From Pseudomonas sp. S04 (GTDB lineage: Bacteria; Pseudomonadota; Gammaproteobacteria; Pseudomonadales; Pseudomonadaceae), in the NCBI RefSeq assembly GCF_009834545.1, contig NZ_CP019427.1, positions 5,090,001 through 5,154,000 on the forward strand: a stretch of DNA of 64,000 nucleotides. The letters run 5' to 3'. Made by a program: the position numbers and the translations under genes. Shown piece by piece: positions 12,799 through 24,652 of this stretch. How positions within the stretch are numbered: the stretch's first letter is position 1; the number at the start of each line of letters is the position of its first letter. The notes under the pieces were generated by a model. The model searched no databases. It saw only the letters and a program-made list of their open reading frames with translations, and was not told the DNA's origin.

Positions 12799-14005
12799 GG
12801 GTTGGCTCCTCGGCAAAATCACTCTCCTTGAACTCCATCTCTTCGCTGCCCAGGTGGGTCCGACTCTCCCACTCGATACGCAGCAACAGCCCCAGGCACG
12901 CACAGCAGATCACCAGCGAGCTGCCGCCATAGCTGAGGAACGGCAAGGTCAGGCCCTTGGTTGGCAGCAGGCCGACGTTCACCCCGATGTTGATCAGGAA
13001 CTGACCAATCCACAGGAACGACAAGCCGTAGGCGATGTAGGCGGCGAAGAACTGCTTGGACTTCTCGGCCCAATAACCGATGTACATGCCACGGATGCAG
13101 ACAAAGGTGAACAGTGCGACGGTGAACAGCGAGCCAATGGCACCCAGCTCTTCAGCCAGGACCGAGAACACGAAGTCGGTGTGGGCTTCCGGCAGGTAGA
13201 ACTGCTTCTGCACGCTGTTGCCCAGGCCAACCCCCAGCCACTCACCGCGACCAAACGCGATCAGGGCCTGGGACAGCTGGTAACCGGCGCCGAACTGGTC
13301 TGCCCATGGGTCGGCAAAGTTGGTCAGACGCGCCATTCGATACGGCTGCACCTGAATCAACAGCACCACGGCCGCCACGGCCAGGACCACCATCAGGGAG
13401 AAGCGGAACAGCCCGACCCCGCCAAGGAACAGCATCGCTGCCGCCGCGCCCATCATCACCACGGTGGCCCCGAAGTCCGGTTCCATCAGCAACAGGCCCG
13501 CCATCGGCAGCAGCACGATGAACGGCTTGAAGAAGCCCATCCAGCTTTCACGCACTTCTTTTTGCCGGCGCACCAGATAACCGGCGAGGTAGATCACCAC
13601 GAACACCTTGGCGATTTCCGAAGGCTGGACGTTGAAGAAACTGAAGCCGATCCAGCGCATCGAGCCGTTCACTTCGCGGCCGATCCCCGGGATGATCACC
13701 ATCACCAGCAGGCCGAACGCACCAATCAGCATCAGCCAGCCCAGGCGTTGCCAGGTGGCGATCGGAATCATCATGGTGACGATGCAGGCCCCAAGGCCAA
13801 GCAGGACGTAGATCAGGTGACGAATCATGTAATACAGGGCGCTGCCCGACTGCACGGCTGCCACTTCAGTGGAGGCCGATGCAATCATCACCAGCCCCAG
13901 GCCGATCAGCGCCAGGCACCCGGCAAGCATCGGGAAGTCGAGGTCGATACCGCGCCCGGTGATGATCGGCGACGGGTAAGGCTTGATGATGTTTCTCAAG
14001 TTCAT
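12788..14005 (-). CDS. ftsW: Lipid II polymerase FtsW (405 aa)
   Basis: FtsW is the SEDS-family glycosyltransferase that polymerises septal peptidoglycan together with FtsI. About ten transmembrane segments are visible. The family motifs are GREVNGSMRWI, QPSEIAKV (which contains part of the catalytic region) and the C-terminal PTKGLTLPFLSYGGSS. It starts four bases inside the end of murD, so coupling of the two is likely. Confidence 0.97.
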   Translation of the reverse strand: MNLRNIIKPYPSPIITGRGIDLDFPMLAGCLALIGLGLVMIASASTEVAAVQSGSALYYMIRHLIYVLLGLGACIVTMMIPIATWQRLGWLMLIGAFGLLVMVIIPGIGREVNGSMRWIGFSFFNVQPSEIAKVFVVIYLAGYLVRRQKEVRESWMGFFKPFIVLLPMAGLLLMEPDFGATVVMMGAAAAMLFLGGVGLFRFSLMVVLAVAAVVLLIQVQPYRMARLTNFADPWADQFGAGYQLSQALIAFGRGEWLGVGLGNSVQKQFYLPEAHTDFVFSVLAEELGAIGSLFTVALFTFVCIRGMYIGYWAEKSKQFFAAYIAYGLSFLWIGQFLINIGVNVGLLPTKGLTLPFLSYGGSSLVICCACLGLLLRIEWESRTHLGSEEMEFKESDFAEEPTHGR

Positions 14006-15348
14006 GCCAAGTCCTCCACGGCCTGGGCGAACAGGTGCCCACGCTCTTCGTAGTTCTTGAACATGTCGAAACTGGCGCAGGCCGGCGACAGCAGCACGGC
14101 ATCACCGGGCTGGGCCACGGCGCGGCATTGCGCGACCGCTTCGAGCAGCGAGTTGACACGAATCTGCGGTACACCGTCGCCGATGGCCTGGCCGATCAGC
14201 TCGCTGTCACGGCCCATCAACACCACCGCACGGCAGTTTGCCGCGACCGGATCACGCAGGTCCTTGAATTCAGCGCCCTTGCCATCGCCGCCGGCAATCA
14301 GCACGAGCTTGCCGTCGATGTCGGCGCCCAGGCCTTCGATCGCCGCCAGGGCGGCACCGACGTTGGTGGCCTTGGAGTCGTTGTAGTAGCTCACGCCGTC
14401 CAGGTCACGCACCCACTGGCAGCGGTGCTCGAGGCCGGCGAAGGTACGCAGGGTGGCGAGCATGGCGTCGAACGGCAGGCCGACGGCGTGCCCCAGCGCC
14501 AAGGCCGCGAGGGCGTTGGACTGGTTGTGGGCGCCACGGATTTTCAGCTCGCGCACCGGCATCAGGTTGGTGAATTCGAAGGCCAGGTATTTCTCGCCGT
14601 TCTCTTCACGCAGGCCAAAGGCCTTGAAGTCAGGTTTGCCGAGGCCGAAGGTCCAGCACGGCAGGCCCTCGCCCATCAACGGCCGGCTCAGGGCGTCCTG
14701 GCGGTTGACCACCACTTGCCGCGCGCCGCGGAAGATCCGGTGCTTGGCCAGGTGGTAGGCAGGCAGGCCGCTGTAGCGGTCCATGTGGTCTTCGCTGACG
14801 TTGAGCACGGTGGCCACTTCAGCGCCCAGGTGATCGGTGGTTTCGAGCTGGAAGCTGGACAACTCCATCACGTACAGCTCGACATCGTCGCTCAGCAAGT
14901 CGAGCGCCGGCGTTCCGAGGTTGCCGCCCACGGCCACACGCTTGCCGGCCGCAGCCGCCATGTCGCCGACCAGGGTGGTCACCGTGCTTTTCGCGTTGGA
15001 GCCGCTGATGGCGACGATCGGCGCTTTCGCGTTACGCGCGAACAGCTCGATGTCACCGGACAGCTTCACGCCACGGGCAGCCGCCGCCTGCAGGGCTGGT
15101 GTAGCCAGCGCCAGGCCGGGGCTCACGTAGAGCTCGTCGGCACGGCACAGGAACTCGACATCCAGCTCGCCACAACGCACTTCCACGTGCGGGTAGTCAC
15201 GGCGCAGCGTGACCAGCTCCGGTGGATTGTCCCGCGTGTCAGCCACAGCGAACGCCACGCCCCGGTTCGCCAGAAAGCGAACCAGGGACATGCCGCTCTT
15301 GCCGAGGCCGACAACGATGCGGAAGTGGTCAGAAGCGATCAGAGACAC
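14002..15348 (-). CDS. murD: UDP-N-acetylmuramoylalanine--D-glutamate ligase MurD (448 aa)
   Basis: MurD adds D-glutamate to UDP-MurNAc-L-Ala. It has the N-terminal Rossmann segment VVGLGKSGMSLVRFLANRG, the P-loop SGSNAKSTVTTL, and the downstream NVSEDHMDRYSG and YNDSKATN motifs. The Ala in the P-loop, where many MurD proteins have Gly, is as far as I recall normal in Pseudomonas. It uses a GTG start at 15348, supported by GAGGTAGAACGA, five bases after the mraY stop. Confidence 0.96.
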   Translation of the reverse strand: MSLIASDHFRIVVGLGKSGMSLVRFLANRGVAFAVADTRDNPPELVTLRRDYPHVEVRCGELDVEFLCRADELYVSPGLALATPALQAAAARGVKLSGDIELFARNAKAPIVAISGSNAKSTVTTLVGDMAAAAGKRVAVGGNLGTPALDLLSDDVELYVMELSSFQLETTDHLGAEVATVLNVSEDHMDRYSGLPAYHLAKHRIFRGARQVVVNRQDALSRPLMGEGLPCWTFGLGKPDFKAFGLREENGEKYLAFEFTNLMPVRELKIRGAHNQSNALAALALGHAVGLPFDAMLATLRTFAGLEHRCQWVRDLDGVSYYNDSKATNVGAALAAIEGLGADIDGKLVLIAGGDGKGAEFKDLRDPVAANCRAVVLMGRDSELIGQAIGDGVPQIRVNSLLEAVAQCRAVAQPGDAVLLSPACASFDMFKNYEERGHLFAQAVEDLA

Positions 15349-15353
15349 TCGTT

Positions 15354-16436
15354 CTACCTCAGCTTCAGGGTGGCAAGGCCGAACAGCACGAGAATCACGG
15401 TGATGATCCAGAATCGGACGATCACGCGTGGCTCGGGCCAGCCCTTGAGTTCAAAGTGGTGGTGGATCGGCGCCATGCGAAACACCCGGCGACCGGTCAG
15501 CTTGAAGGACGCGACCTGGATCACCACCGACAGGGTTTCCATCACGAACACGCCGCCCATGATGAACAGCACGATTTCCTGGCGCACGATCACTGCGATG
15601 GTGCCCAGGGCCGCGCCCAACGCCAATGCGCCGACGTCGCCCATGAACACTTGCGCCGGGTAGGTGTTGAACCACAGGAAGCCCAGGCCGGCACCAATCA
15701 GCGCGCCGCAGAACACAATCAGTTCACCCGCGCCCGGGACATAAGGGATCAACAGGTATTCGGCGAATTTCACGTTACCCGACAGGTAGCAGAAGATCCC
15801 CAGGGCGCCGCCGACCATCACGGTCGGCATGATCGCCAGGCCATCGAGGCCATCGGTCAGGTTGACGGCGTTGCTGGAGCCGACGATCACGAAGTAGGTC
15901 AGGACGATGAAGCCGGCACCCAGCGGAATGCTGTAGTCCTTGAGCATCGGCAGGATCAGGGTGGTTTCCACCGGACTGGCGGCCGTCATATAAAGGAAGA
16001 TCGCCGCGCCCAGGCCAAACACCGACTGCCAGAAGTACTTCCAGCGGCTCGGCAAGCCACGGGAGTTCTTCTCGATGACTTTGCGGTAGTCGTCGACCCA
16101 GCCGATGGCGCCGAACAGCAGGGTCACCAGCAGCACGACCCAGACATAGCGGTTGGTCAGGTCGGCCCACAGCAGGGTGCTGACGCCAATGGCGGACAGG
16201 ATCAGCGCGCCACCCATGGTCGGGGTGCCGGACTTGGACAGGTGCGATTGCGGCCCGTCGTTACGTACCGATTGGCCAATCTGACGATTCTGCAGGGTGC
16301 GGATCATCCACGGCCCGAAGCACAGCGACAGCGACAGCGCGGTCAGTACACCTAGAATCCCGCGCAGGGTCAGGTACTGGAAGACCGCGAAGCCTTTGTA
16401 GAACTGTTGCAGATACTCCGCTAGCAGCAGCAGCAT
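15354..16436 (-). CDS. mraY: Phospho-MurNAc-pentapeptide transferase MraY (360 aa)
   Basis: MraY makes lipid I by moving phospho-MurNAc-pentapeptide to undecaprenyl phosphate. It is a ten-helix inner-membrane enzyme. The active-site motifs [10 protein letters not shown] and [12 protein letters not shown], and the C-terminal HHHFELKGW, are all present. The ATG at 16436 overlaps the murF stop by one base (TAATG), a classic re-initiation junction. The frame upstream of that ATG belongs to the end of murF. Confidence 0.97.
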   Translation of the reverse strand: MLLLLAEYLQQFYKGFAVFQYLTLRGILGVLTALSLSLCFGPWMIRTLQNRQIGQSVRNDGPQSHLSKSGTPTMGGALILSAIGVSTLLWADLTNRYVWVVLLVTLLFGAIGWVDDYRKVIEKNSRGLPSRWKYFWQSVFGLGAAIFLYMTAASPVETTLILPMLKDYSIPLGAGFIVLTYFVIVGSSNAVNLTDGLDGLAIMPTVMVGGALGIFCYLSGNVKFAEYLLIPYVPGAGELIVFCGALIGAGLGFLWFNTYPAQVFMGDVGALALGAALGTIAVIVRQEIVLFIMGGVFVMETLSVVIQVASFKLTGRRVFRMAPIHHHFELKGWPEPRVIVRFWIITVILVLFGLATLKLR

Positions 16437-17803
16437 TAATGTTTCTCCCCGCTCGAACCGCACAGAGCCGCAACGATGTTTTCCATCGCCGCGCTGCGCG
16501 AGCCCTTGATCAAAATAGTGGTGTTTGAATCGTGTTCGGCGCCCAGCGCCGCAATCAGGTCGGCCTGAGTGGCAAAGTGACGGGCCTGCTCACCGAAGGC
16601 GGCGACGGCATGCGCCATCAACGGCCCTACGGCGTAAAGTGCAGAAACCTTGCCGCTGGCATACGCGCCAACTTCGCGGTGCCCCTGCTCCGCCCACTCG
16701 CCCAACTCGCCGATATCTCCGAGCACCAGGACGGTGCGGCCGGAAAAGCCGGCAAGTATATCAACCGCAGCGCACATCGAGGTGGGGTTTGCGTTGTAAG
16801 AATCATCAATGACCCGCATGCCATTGCTCGCCAGTTGCGCCACCGCGCGTCCCTTGACCGGTTGCACGGCGTTCAGGCCGGTGACGATGCCGAACAGCGA
16901 CACCCCGAGGGCGTGGGCAGCGGCGGCGGCCGCCAGGGCGTTGGCCACGTTGTGGGTGCCCAGCAGATTCAACTGGACGTGCTCGACACCCAGCGGACTG
17001 TGCAGTTTGAAGGACGGGCAGCCCCGTGCGTCGCGATCCAGGTCACTGGCATGGAAGTCGGCCTGGCTGTCGTGCAGGGCGAAGGTCAGCACCTGGCGCC
17101 CGGCTGCGCGGGCCTTCCAGATGGCGAATGCCTTGTCGTCGAGGTTCAGTACGGCGACGCCATCGGCGTCCAGCCCTTCGAGAATCTCGCCCTTGGCCTC
17201 GACGATTTTTTCCGGCCCGCCGAACTCACCGACGTGGGCGGTCCCGGCATTGTTGAGCACGGCTACGTCGGGCTTGGTCATGGCCACGGTGTAGGCGATC
17301 TCGCCGATGCGCGAGGCGCCCAGCTCGATCACCGCAGCACTGTGTTCGGCCGCCAGTTCCAGCAGGGTCAGGGGCACGCCGAGGTCGTTGTTCAGGTTGC
17401 CACGGGTCGCCAGCACCGGACCGCGGGTGCGCAGGATGCTCGCGAGCATTTCCTTGACCGTGGTCTTGCCGCTGGAACCGGTGATTGCCGCGACCGGCTT
17501 GGTAAAGGCCGCACGGTTCAGGGCGCCCAGTTGACCCAGGGCCTGCCGAGTGTCCTTGACCAGCAGTTGCGGCAAGGTGGCGTTGGCCACTGCACGCTCG
17601 ACCAAGGCTGCGACCGCACCTTTGCCGGCCACTTCGTTGAGGTAGTCGTGCCCGTCGAAACGCGGACCGGCCAGGGCCACGAACAGTTGGCCCGGCACGA
17701 TGGCCCGGCTGTCGATGCTCACGCCCTCGAAGCGGCTGTCGGTAGTAACCAGACGGCCACCCAATGGACCCGCCACTTCGCTCAATTGCAGGGCCTTAAG
17801 CAT
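16436..17803 (-). CDS. murF: UDP-MurNAc-tripeptide--D-Ala-D-Ala ligase MurF (455 aa)
   Basis: MurF completes the cytoplasmic pentapeptide precursor by adding D-Ala-D-Ala. It has the N-terminal substrate domain ([17 protein letters not shown]), the P-loop [13 protein letters not shown], and the C-terminal motifs [11 protein letters not shown] and VLGDIGELG. Its start overlaps the murE stop by eight bases. Confidence 0.97.
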   Translation of the reverse strand: MLKALQLSEVAGPLGGRLVTTDSRFEGVSIDSRAIVPGQLFVALAGPRFDGHDYLNEVAGKGAVAALVERAVANATLPQLLVKDTRQALGQLGALNRAAFTKPVAAITGSSGKTTVKEMLASILRTRGPVLATRGNLNNDLGVPLTLLELAAEHSAAVIELGASRIGEIAYTVAMTKPDVAVLNNAGTAHVGEFGGPEKIVEAKGEILEGLDADGVAVLNLDDKAFAIWKARAAGRQVLTFALHDSQADFHASDLDRDARGCPSFKLHSPLGVEHVQLNLLGTHNVANALAAAAAAHALGVSLFGIVTGLNAVQPVKGRAVAQLASNGMRVIDDSYNANPTSMCAAVDILAGFSGRTVLVLGDIGELGEWAEQGHREVGAYASGKVSALYAVGPLMAHAVAAFGEQARHFATQADLIAALGAEHDSNTTILIKGSRSAAMENIVAALCGSSGEKH

Positions 17804-19258
17804 GGCTCACCTCCCAGGCGGTCAAGGCGCGATCGGCCTCCACCAGGTCAGAGAAGGCATGGCGTTGGCCATTGATTTCCTGATAGTCCTCATGACCTTT
17901 GCCAGCCAGGACGATCACGTCATCGGCGCTGGCGCCAGCAACAATTTCGGCAATCGCCTGGCCACGACCGGCGACAAAACGTACGTTATCTACCGCGCTG
18001 AAACCGGCGCGGATGTCGTCGAAAATCTGCAGTGGGTCTTCGCTGCGCGGGTTGTCATCGGTCACCAGCACGCCATCGGCCAGGCGCTCGACCACTTCGG
18101 CCATCAGCGGACGCTTGCCACGATCGCGATCGCCGCCGCAGCCGAACAGGCACAACAACTGACCCTTGGCGTGGGGACGCAGGGCCAGCAGGACTTTTTC
18201 CAGGGCATCGGGGGTATGGGCGTAGTCGACCACCACCAATGGCTGGGTGCCGCCACCCAGGCGCTGCATGCGACCGGCCGGGCCTTCGAGCTTGGGCAGC
18301 ACACGGAGGATTTCGTCCAGCGCATAGTCCAGGCCGAGCAAGGCACCGACCGCGGCCAGCACGTTGCTCAGGTTAAAACGACCGAGCAAGGCGCTGCGCA
18401 AATGGTGTTCGCCCTGAGGCGTTACCAGCGTGGCACGCACACCCTCGTCGTCGAACTGCGCTTCGCGGCAATACAGGTAGGCGCTGGCGTCTTCCAGGCT
18501 GTAGGTGATCAGCCGCGATTCGCCCTTGTCGGCGGCCAGTTGGCGACCGAATTCGTCGTCGAGGTTGACCACCCGGCACTTCAGGTCATTCCAGGCGAAC
18601 AACTTGGCCTTGGCTTCACCATAGGCCTGCATGGTGCCGTGATAGTCCAGGTGATCGCGGGACAGGTTGGTCATCACTGCCACGTCGAAGGCCAGCGCGC
18701 TGACGCGTCCCTGATCCAGGCCGTGGGAAGAAACTTCCATGGCCACCGCCTTGGCACCGGCCTTTTTCAGGTCGGCCAGGGTGGCTTGCATGTCGATCGG
18801 GTTGGGTGTGGTGTGCAGGCCGCTTTGCAGCGCGCCGTAGAAGCCACTGCCCAGGGTGCCGACGATGCCGCAGTGCTGGCCGAGCAAATCGAGGGCCTGG
18901 GCAACCAACTGGGTCACACTGGTTTTGCCGTTGGTGCCGGTGACACCGACCAGGTTCAGATGCCGGCTCGGGTCACCATAGAAGCGTCCAGCGATGTCCG
19001 ACAGTTGCGCGGCCAGGCCTTTGACCGGGATCAGCGGCACATCGGTAATCGGCAGGACGGTCGCCCCTTCGACTTCATAGGCCACGGCTGCCGCACCGCG
19101 TTGCAGGGCATCGGCGATATGCGCACGGCCATCGAACTTGCCGCCAGGCACTGCGAGGAACAAGTCCCCGGCGCGTACATTGCGGCTGTCCAGGGCCAGT
19201 TCGCGAATCAACAGGTCGCGGCCGGCATGGGCGAAAATCTTGTTCAGGCTCAGAGACA

Positions 19259-19259
<1 letters not shown>
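17796..19259 (-). CDS. murE: UDP-MurNAc-L-Ala-D-Glu--meso-diaminopimelate ligase MurE (487 aa)
   Basis: MurE adds the third residue of the stem peptide. The P-loop is GVTGTNGKTSVTQL. The motif DNPR within VTDDNPRSEDP marks the meso-DAP-specific enzyme rather than the lysine type, as expected for a Gram-negative. The start overlaps the ftsI stop by one base (ATG at 19259). Confidence 0.97.
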
Positions 19260-21287
<2,028 letters not shown>

Positions 21288-21291
<4 letters not shown>

Positions 21292-22235
21292 CGCAGCTTC
21301 TCCGCGACACGCATGACAGCGCTACGGGAACGTGGGTTGGCTTTGAGTTCGGCTTCGCCGGCGAACTGCGCTTTGCCATGGACTTTGATTTTCGGCACAA
21401 AAGCTTCGAAACGTACCGGCAGGTTGCGCGGCAGGTTGTCGGTTTCACCCTTGACCAGTTTGCGCATGAACAGCTTGACGATGCGATCTTCCAGCGAGTG
21501 GAAGCTGATCACTACCAGGCGGCCGCCGATTTCCAGCGCCTCGAGTGCTGCTTCGAGGCCGGCTTCGAGATCGCCCAGTTCATTGTTGACGTGAATTCGC
21601 AGGCCCTGGAAGGCACGGGTAGCTGGGTTCTTACCTTTTTCCCACGCCGGGTTGGCGACTTTCAGCACTTCTGCCAGGTCACCAGTGCGCTCGAACGGCT
21701 TGATGTCGCGACGCTCAGCCACGGCACGGGCCATGCGCCCGGAGAAACGTTCTTCGCCATATTCCTTGAACACCCGGGCGATTTCTTCGACGGGCGCGGT
21801 GTTGACGAATTCGGCAGCACTGATCCCGCGGGACGGATCCATGCGCATGTCCAGGGGGCCGTCATTGAGGAAGCTGAAGCCACGCTCAGGGTCGTCTAGC
21901 TGGGGCGAAGACACGCCCAGGTCGAGCAGCACACCGCTGACCTTGCCGGCCAGGCCGCGCTCGGCAACTTCCGAACCCAGTTCGGCAAAGCTGCGCTGCA
22001 CAACGACAAAGCGGCCGTCTTCGGCCGCTAGCGTTTGCCCGGTGGCAATCGCTTGAGGATCTTTGTCAAACCCCAGCAACCGGCCATCAGGACCGAGCTG
22101 GCTGAGTATCAGGCGGCTGTGGCCGCCGCGCCCGAACGTGCCATCGAGATAGCAACCATCAGGGCGTACGGCGAGAGCCTCGACGGCTTCGTCAAGCAGT
22201 ACGGTGATGTGGTTAAAGCCGCTATCAATAGTCAC
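21288..22235 (-). CDS. rsmH: 16S rRNA (cytosine-1402-N4)-methyltransferase RsmH (315 aa)
   Basis: RsmH (MraW) methylates N4 of C1402 in 16S rRNA. RsmI, encoded nearby, modifies the 2'-O of the same nucleotide. Motifs are the N-terminal [13 protein letters not shown], the SAM-binding [32 protein letters not shown], and [12 protein letters not shown]. The GTG start at 22235 overlaps the mraZ stop as GTGA. Confidence 0.97.
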
Positions 22236-22687
22236 AGGATCAAATCACGCAGTTCATCAGGCATAGCGCCCGGTTGTTGAATAGCAGCCAGGTCAGCAGC
22301 AGACACTGCATCCCAGGCATCCTCGTCCCACAATTGGAACTTGTTCAGTTGGCCTACCAACATCGCGCGCTTATCCAACTTGGCATATTCACGCAGACGC
22401 GGCGGAACCAGAAAACGACCACTGCCGTCGAGTTCGAGGTCGACGGCATTACCAATCAGCAAACGTTGCAGGCGACGGTTCTCTTCGCGAAGCGAAGGCA
22501 GTGCGCGCAGTTTGGTTTCAATCAGCTCCCACTCATCGAGGGGGTAAACACACAAACAAGGATCAACCGCATCAATGGTCACGATCAGTTGCCCGGAACT
22601 ACGCGAAACCAACTCGTCACGATACCGGCTCGGCATAGCGAGACGGCCTTTTGCATCGAGACTGATAGCGTTAGCTCCGCGAAACAC
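22232..22687 (-). CDS. mraZ: Transcriptional regulator MraZ (151 aa)
   Basis: MraZ is a ring-forming DNA-binding protein that represses the dcw cluster by binding repeats downstream of its promoter. Two SpoVT/AbrB-like swapped-hairpin domains are visible, beginning [20 protein letters not shown] and [20 protein letters not shown]. It uses a GTG start ([11 protein letters not shown], the family N-terminus). It is the first gene of the cluster, and its operator repeats lie about 40 bases upstream of the start. Confidence 0.96.
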   Translation of the reverse strand: MFRGANAISLDAKGRLAMPSRYRDELVSRSSGQLIVTIDAVDPCLCVYPLDEWELIETKLRALPSLREENRRLQRLLIGNAVDLELDGSGRFLVPPRLREYAKLDKRAMLVGQLNKFQLWDEDAWDAVSAADLAAIQQPGAMPDELRDLIL

Positions 22688-22728
22688 GTCAGCGTTTCTC
22701 CAAATTCTAGCGTTTTACGCTCAAAAAA

Positions 22729-22755
22729 CCCACTTCATGCCACTTTCCGCCACTT
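22729..22755 (-). promoter_or_regulatory. MraZ operator: three GTGG repeats spaced 10 bp apart
   Basis: On the minus strand three copies of AAGTGG (AAGTGGC, AAAGTGGC, GAAGTGGG) are spaced by exactly 10 bases, one helical turn. They lie just downstream of the promoter -10. This matches the known MraZ box arrangement and position, and predicts repression of the whole cluster by its own first product. Confidence 0.8.
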
Positions 22756-22761
22756 GCGCAC

Positions 22762-22791
22762 ACTATAGGAATGCGCCTACCGCACCGTCAA
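22762..22791 (-). promoter_or_regulatory. dcw cluster promoter (Pmra)
   Basis: On the minus strand TTGACG (22786-22791) and TATAGT (22762-22767) are separated by 18 bases. Transcription would start around 22755, inside the MraZ repeats. Confidence 0.75.
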
Positions 22792-23143
22792 GGCGCGCAG
22801 TAAAGGAAAACCCTTACAGATCGGAGATTTAGCGGTACAAAAGAAGGGGTTACGAGTATTTGGCGGATGACTCAGCTCAATAACTTGAAGCAGCGCAGGA
22901 GGCTACGTTCAGAAGTTAAAGTAATTTGTTAAGAGTAAGATTTTTTCGGTATTACGAAAGCGCTTCTGCTATTGATTCAGCAGGGTGGGTAATTGCTACT
23001 ACACGCGCGCCTCTACAAGGGGGTCAAACGAGATGATGGCATATCGACATCAAGCAACACGTGCCCACAACATGCTGCGGGCGGTGAACCGATAATACCA
23101 AGCCCCTGTGCCGGTGATTCAAGCACAAAAGCGAAAAAAAGGT
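22792..23143. other. 352-base intergenic stretch between the dcw promoter and rnpB
   Basis: I see no coding frame with a ribosome site and no recognisable RNA here. Its rnpB end has a T-rich tract on the minus strand (CCTTTTTTTCGC near 23133-23143) that could serve as the rnpB transcript end. Confidence 0.5.
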
Positions 23144-23495
23144 GGAGAGTCGATCTATAAGCCGGGTTCTGTCTTGAACAGTCATTCGTCTACGATGGCC
23201 ATCACTGGACACCTTTAGCAACCTACCCGGTCCCAGCGCGGGCCACGCCTTGGGACCCTATTTGGTCTTGCTCCAAGTGGGGTTTACCTAGCCACGAACT
23301 GTTGCCAGTCGTGCGGTGCGCTCTTACCGCACCTTTTCACCCTTACCGGCACCGAAGCGCTTAGGCGGTTATTTTCTGTGGCACTTTCCGTAGGCTCACG
23401 CCTCCCAGGCATTACCTGGCACTTCGCCCTATGGAGCCCGGACTTTCCTCCCCCCCCTAATTTTCATAGAGGGCAGCGACTGTCCAATCGACTCT
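23144..23495 (-). ncRNA. rnpB: RNase P RNA (bacterial type A)
   Basis: Read on the minus strand, the 5' end AGAGTCGATTGGACAGTCGC pairs with the 3' end GATCGACTCTCC to form helix P1. The universally conserved GAGGAAAGTCCGGGC lies about 40 bases in. The ACAGAAAATAACCGCC core and the terminal ACAGAACCCGGCTTATAG are also present. The size of about 350 nt fits. The RNA is the catalytic subunit that removes tRNA 5' leaders. Exact ends are approximate. Confidence 0.96.
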
Positions 23496-23570
23496 CCGCC
23501 GCGAAGGTTAACGGCACAGCGCCCGAAGAACAAGCAATAAAAGCCTTTTGCCGCTCTGCAGGCCCCGTTC

Positions 23571-24443
23571 TTACTCGCCCTTCTGTTTTTCCAGGGCCAC
23601 TTGATAGAGCACATTCTTGCGCTCACCGGTAATTTGCGCCGCCAATGCTGCGGCACGCTTGAGCGGCATCTCCTCGAGCAACAGATTGAGGATGCGCATG
23701 GCCTCGCTGCTGACCGCCTCCTCAGTCTCTGGCGCGGTCCAGCCCGCCACCAGCACCACGCACTCGCCACGCTGCTGATTGCTGTCGCCCTCGACGAACG
23801 CACGCAGCTCGGCCAGGGGCAGGCCCTTAAGGGTCTCGAAGGTCTTGGTCAGCTCGCGCGCCAACAAGGCTGGCCGCTCGGGGCCGAACACCAACTCCAT
23901 GTCCTGCAGGCATTCGAGGATCCGGTGAGGCGCCTCATAGAAGATCAGGGTCCGCGGCTCTTCCTTAATGGACTCCAGGCGCGCGCGCCGGCCAACGGCC
24001 TTGGCCGGCAGGAAACCTTCGAAGATAAACCGGTCGGACGGCAATCCCGCCGCCGACAATGCGGCGATCAGCGCGCACGCCCCGGGAACCGGGACTACAT
24101 TGATACCGGCAGCGCGGGCCTGGCGCACCAAGTGATAACCCGGATCGGAAATCAGCGGCGTGCCGGCATCGGAAATCAGCGCAACATTGTCACCGGCCAG
24201 CAACCGCGTGATGAAGCGACTGCCTTCGTCGCGTTCGTTGTGTTCGTGACAAGCCGCCAAGGGCGTAGCGATGCCGAAATGTTGCAGCAACCGCAGGGAG
24301 TGGCGCGTGTCTTCGGCGGCGATCAACGCCACCTCACGCAAGATCTTCAGCGCGCGGGCACTGATGTCATCCAGGTTGCCGATGGGCGTCGCCACCACAT
24401 AAAGCGAGCCAGCAGCGGAATTCAAAGCACCTGGAGCAGTCAA
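23571..24443 (-). CDS. rsmI: 16S rRNA (cytidine-1402-2'-O)-methyltransferase RsmI (290 aa)
   Basis: RsmI methylates the 2'-O of C1402 in 16S rRNA and belongs to the tetrapyrrole-methylase fold. Motifs are LYVVATPIGNLDDIS, AAEDTRHSLRLLQHFGI, LISDAGTPLISDPGYHLV and FYEAPHRILE. The frame extends 24 codons further upstream, but a TTG at 24443 gives the usual start TAPGALNSAAGSLY and has GAGGTG just upstream (about 24450-24455), so I prefer it. It is divergent from lpoA, the common arrangement in gammaproteobacteria. Confidence 0.93.
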   Translation of the reverse strand: MTAPGALNSAAGSLYVVATPIGNLDDISARALKILREVALIAAEDTRHSLRLLQHFGIATPLAACHEHNERDEGSRFITRLLAGDNVALISDAGTPLISDPGYHLVRQARAAGINVVPVPGACALIAALSAAGLPSDRFIFEGFLPAKAVGRRARLESIKEEPRTLIFYEAPHRILECLQDMELVFGPERPALLARELTKTFETLKGLPLAELRAFVEGDSNQQRGECVVLVAGWTAPETEEAVSSEAMRILNLLLEEMPLKRAAALAAQITGERKNVLYQVALEKQKGE

Positions 24444-24652
24444 AGCGCACACCTCATGATCGGTAAAAGCGCCATTGTAGCGCGTAGAAGCCCGCTGGAT
24501 GCGCACCACTGTCATCAGGACGCACTACCTTTTCGTGAGCACGGCAACATTTACACGACCTAAATTGCACGATTCACGCCAGTAACATCGCGCCCCGGCC
24601 AGTGCTTGGGTACAATTCCACGCTAATTTGATCGAGTATCAGGAACACTTAC

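Noticed and set aside
15004..15040. Ala in the MurD P-loop as a possible inactivating change
   Set aside because: GSNAKST is, as far as I recall, the normal Pseudomonas form, and all other MurD motifs are intact.
23378..23803. Short open frames on both strands over 23378-23803
   Set aside because: They fall within rnpB and the end of rsmI and carry no protein signature.
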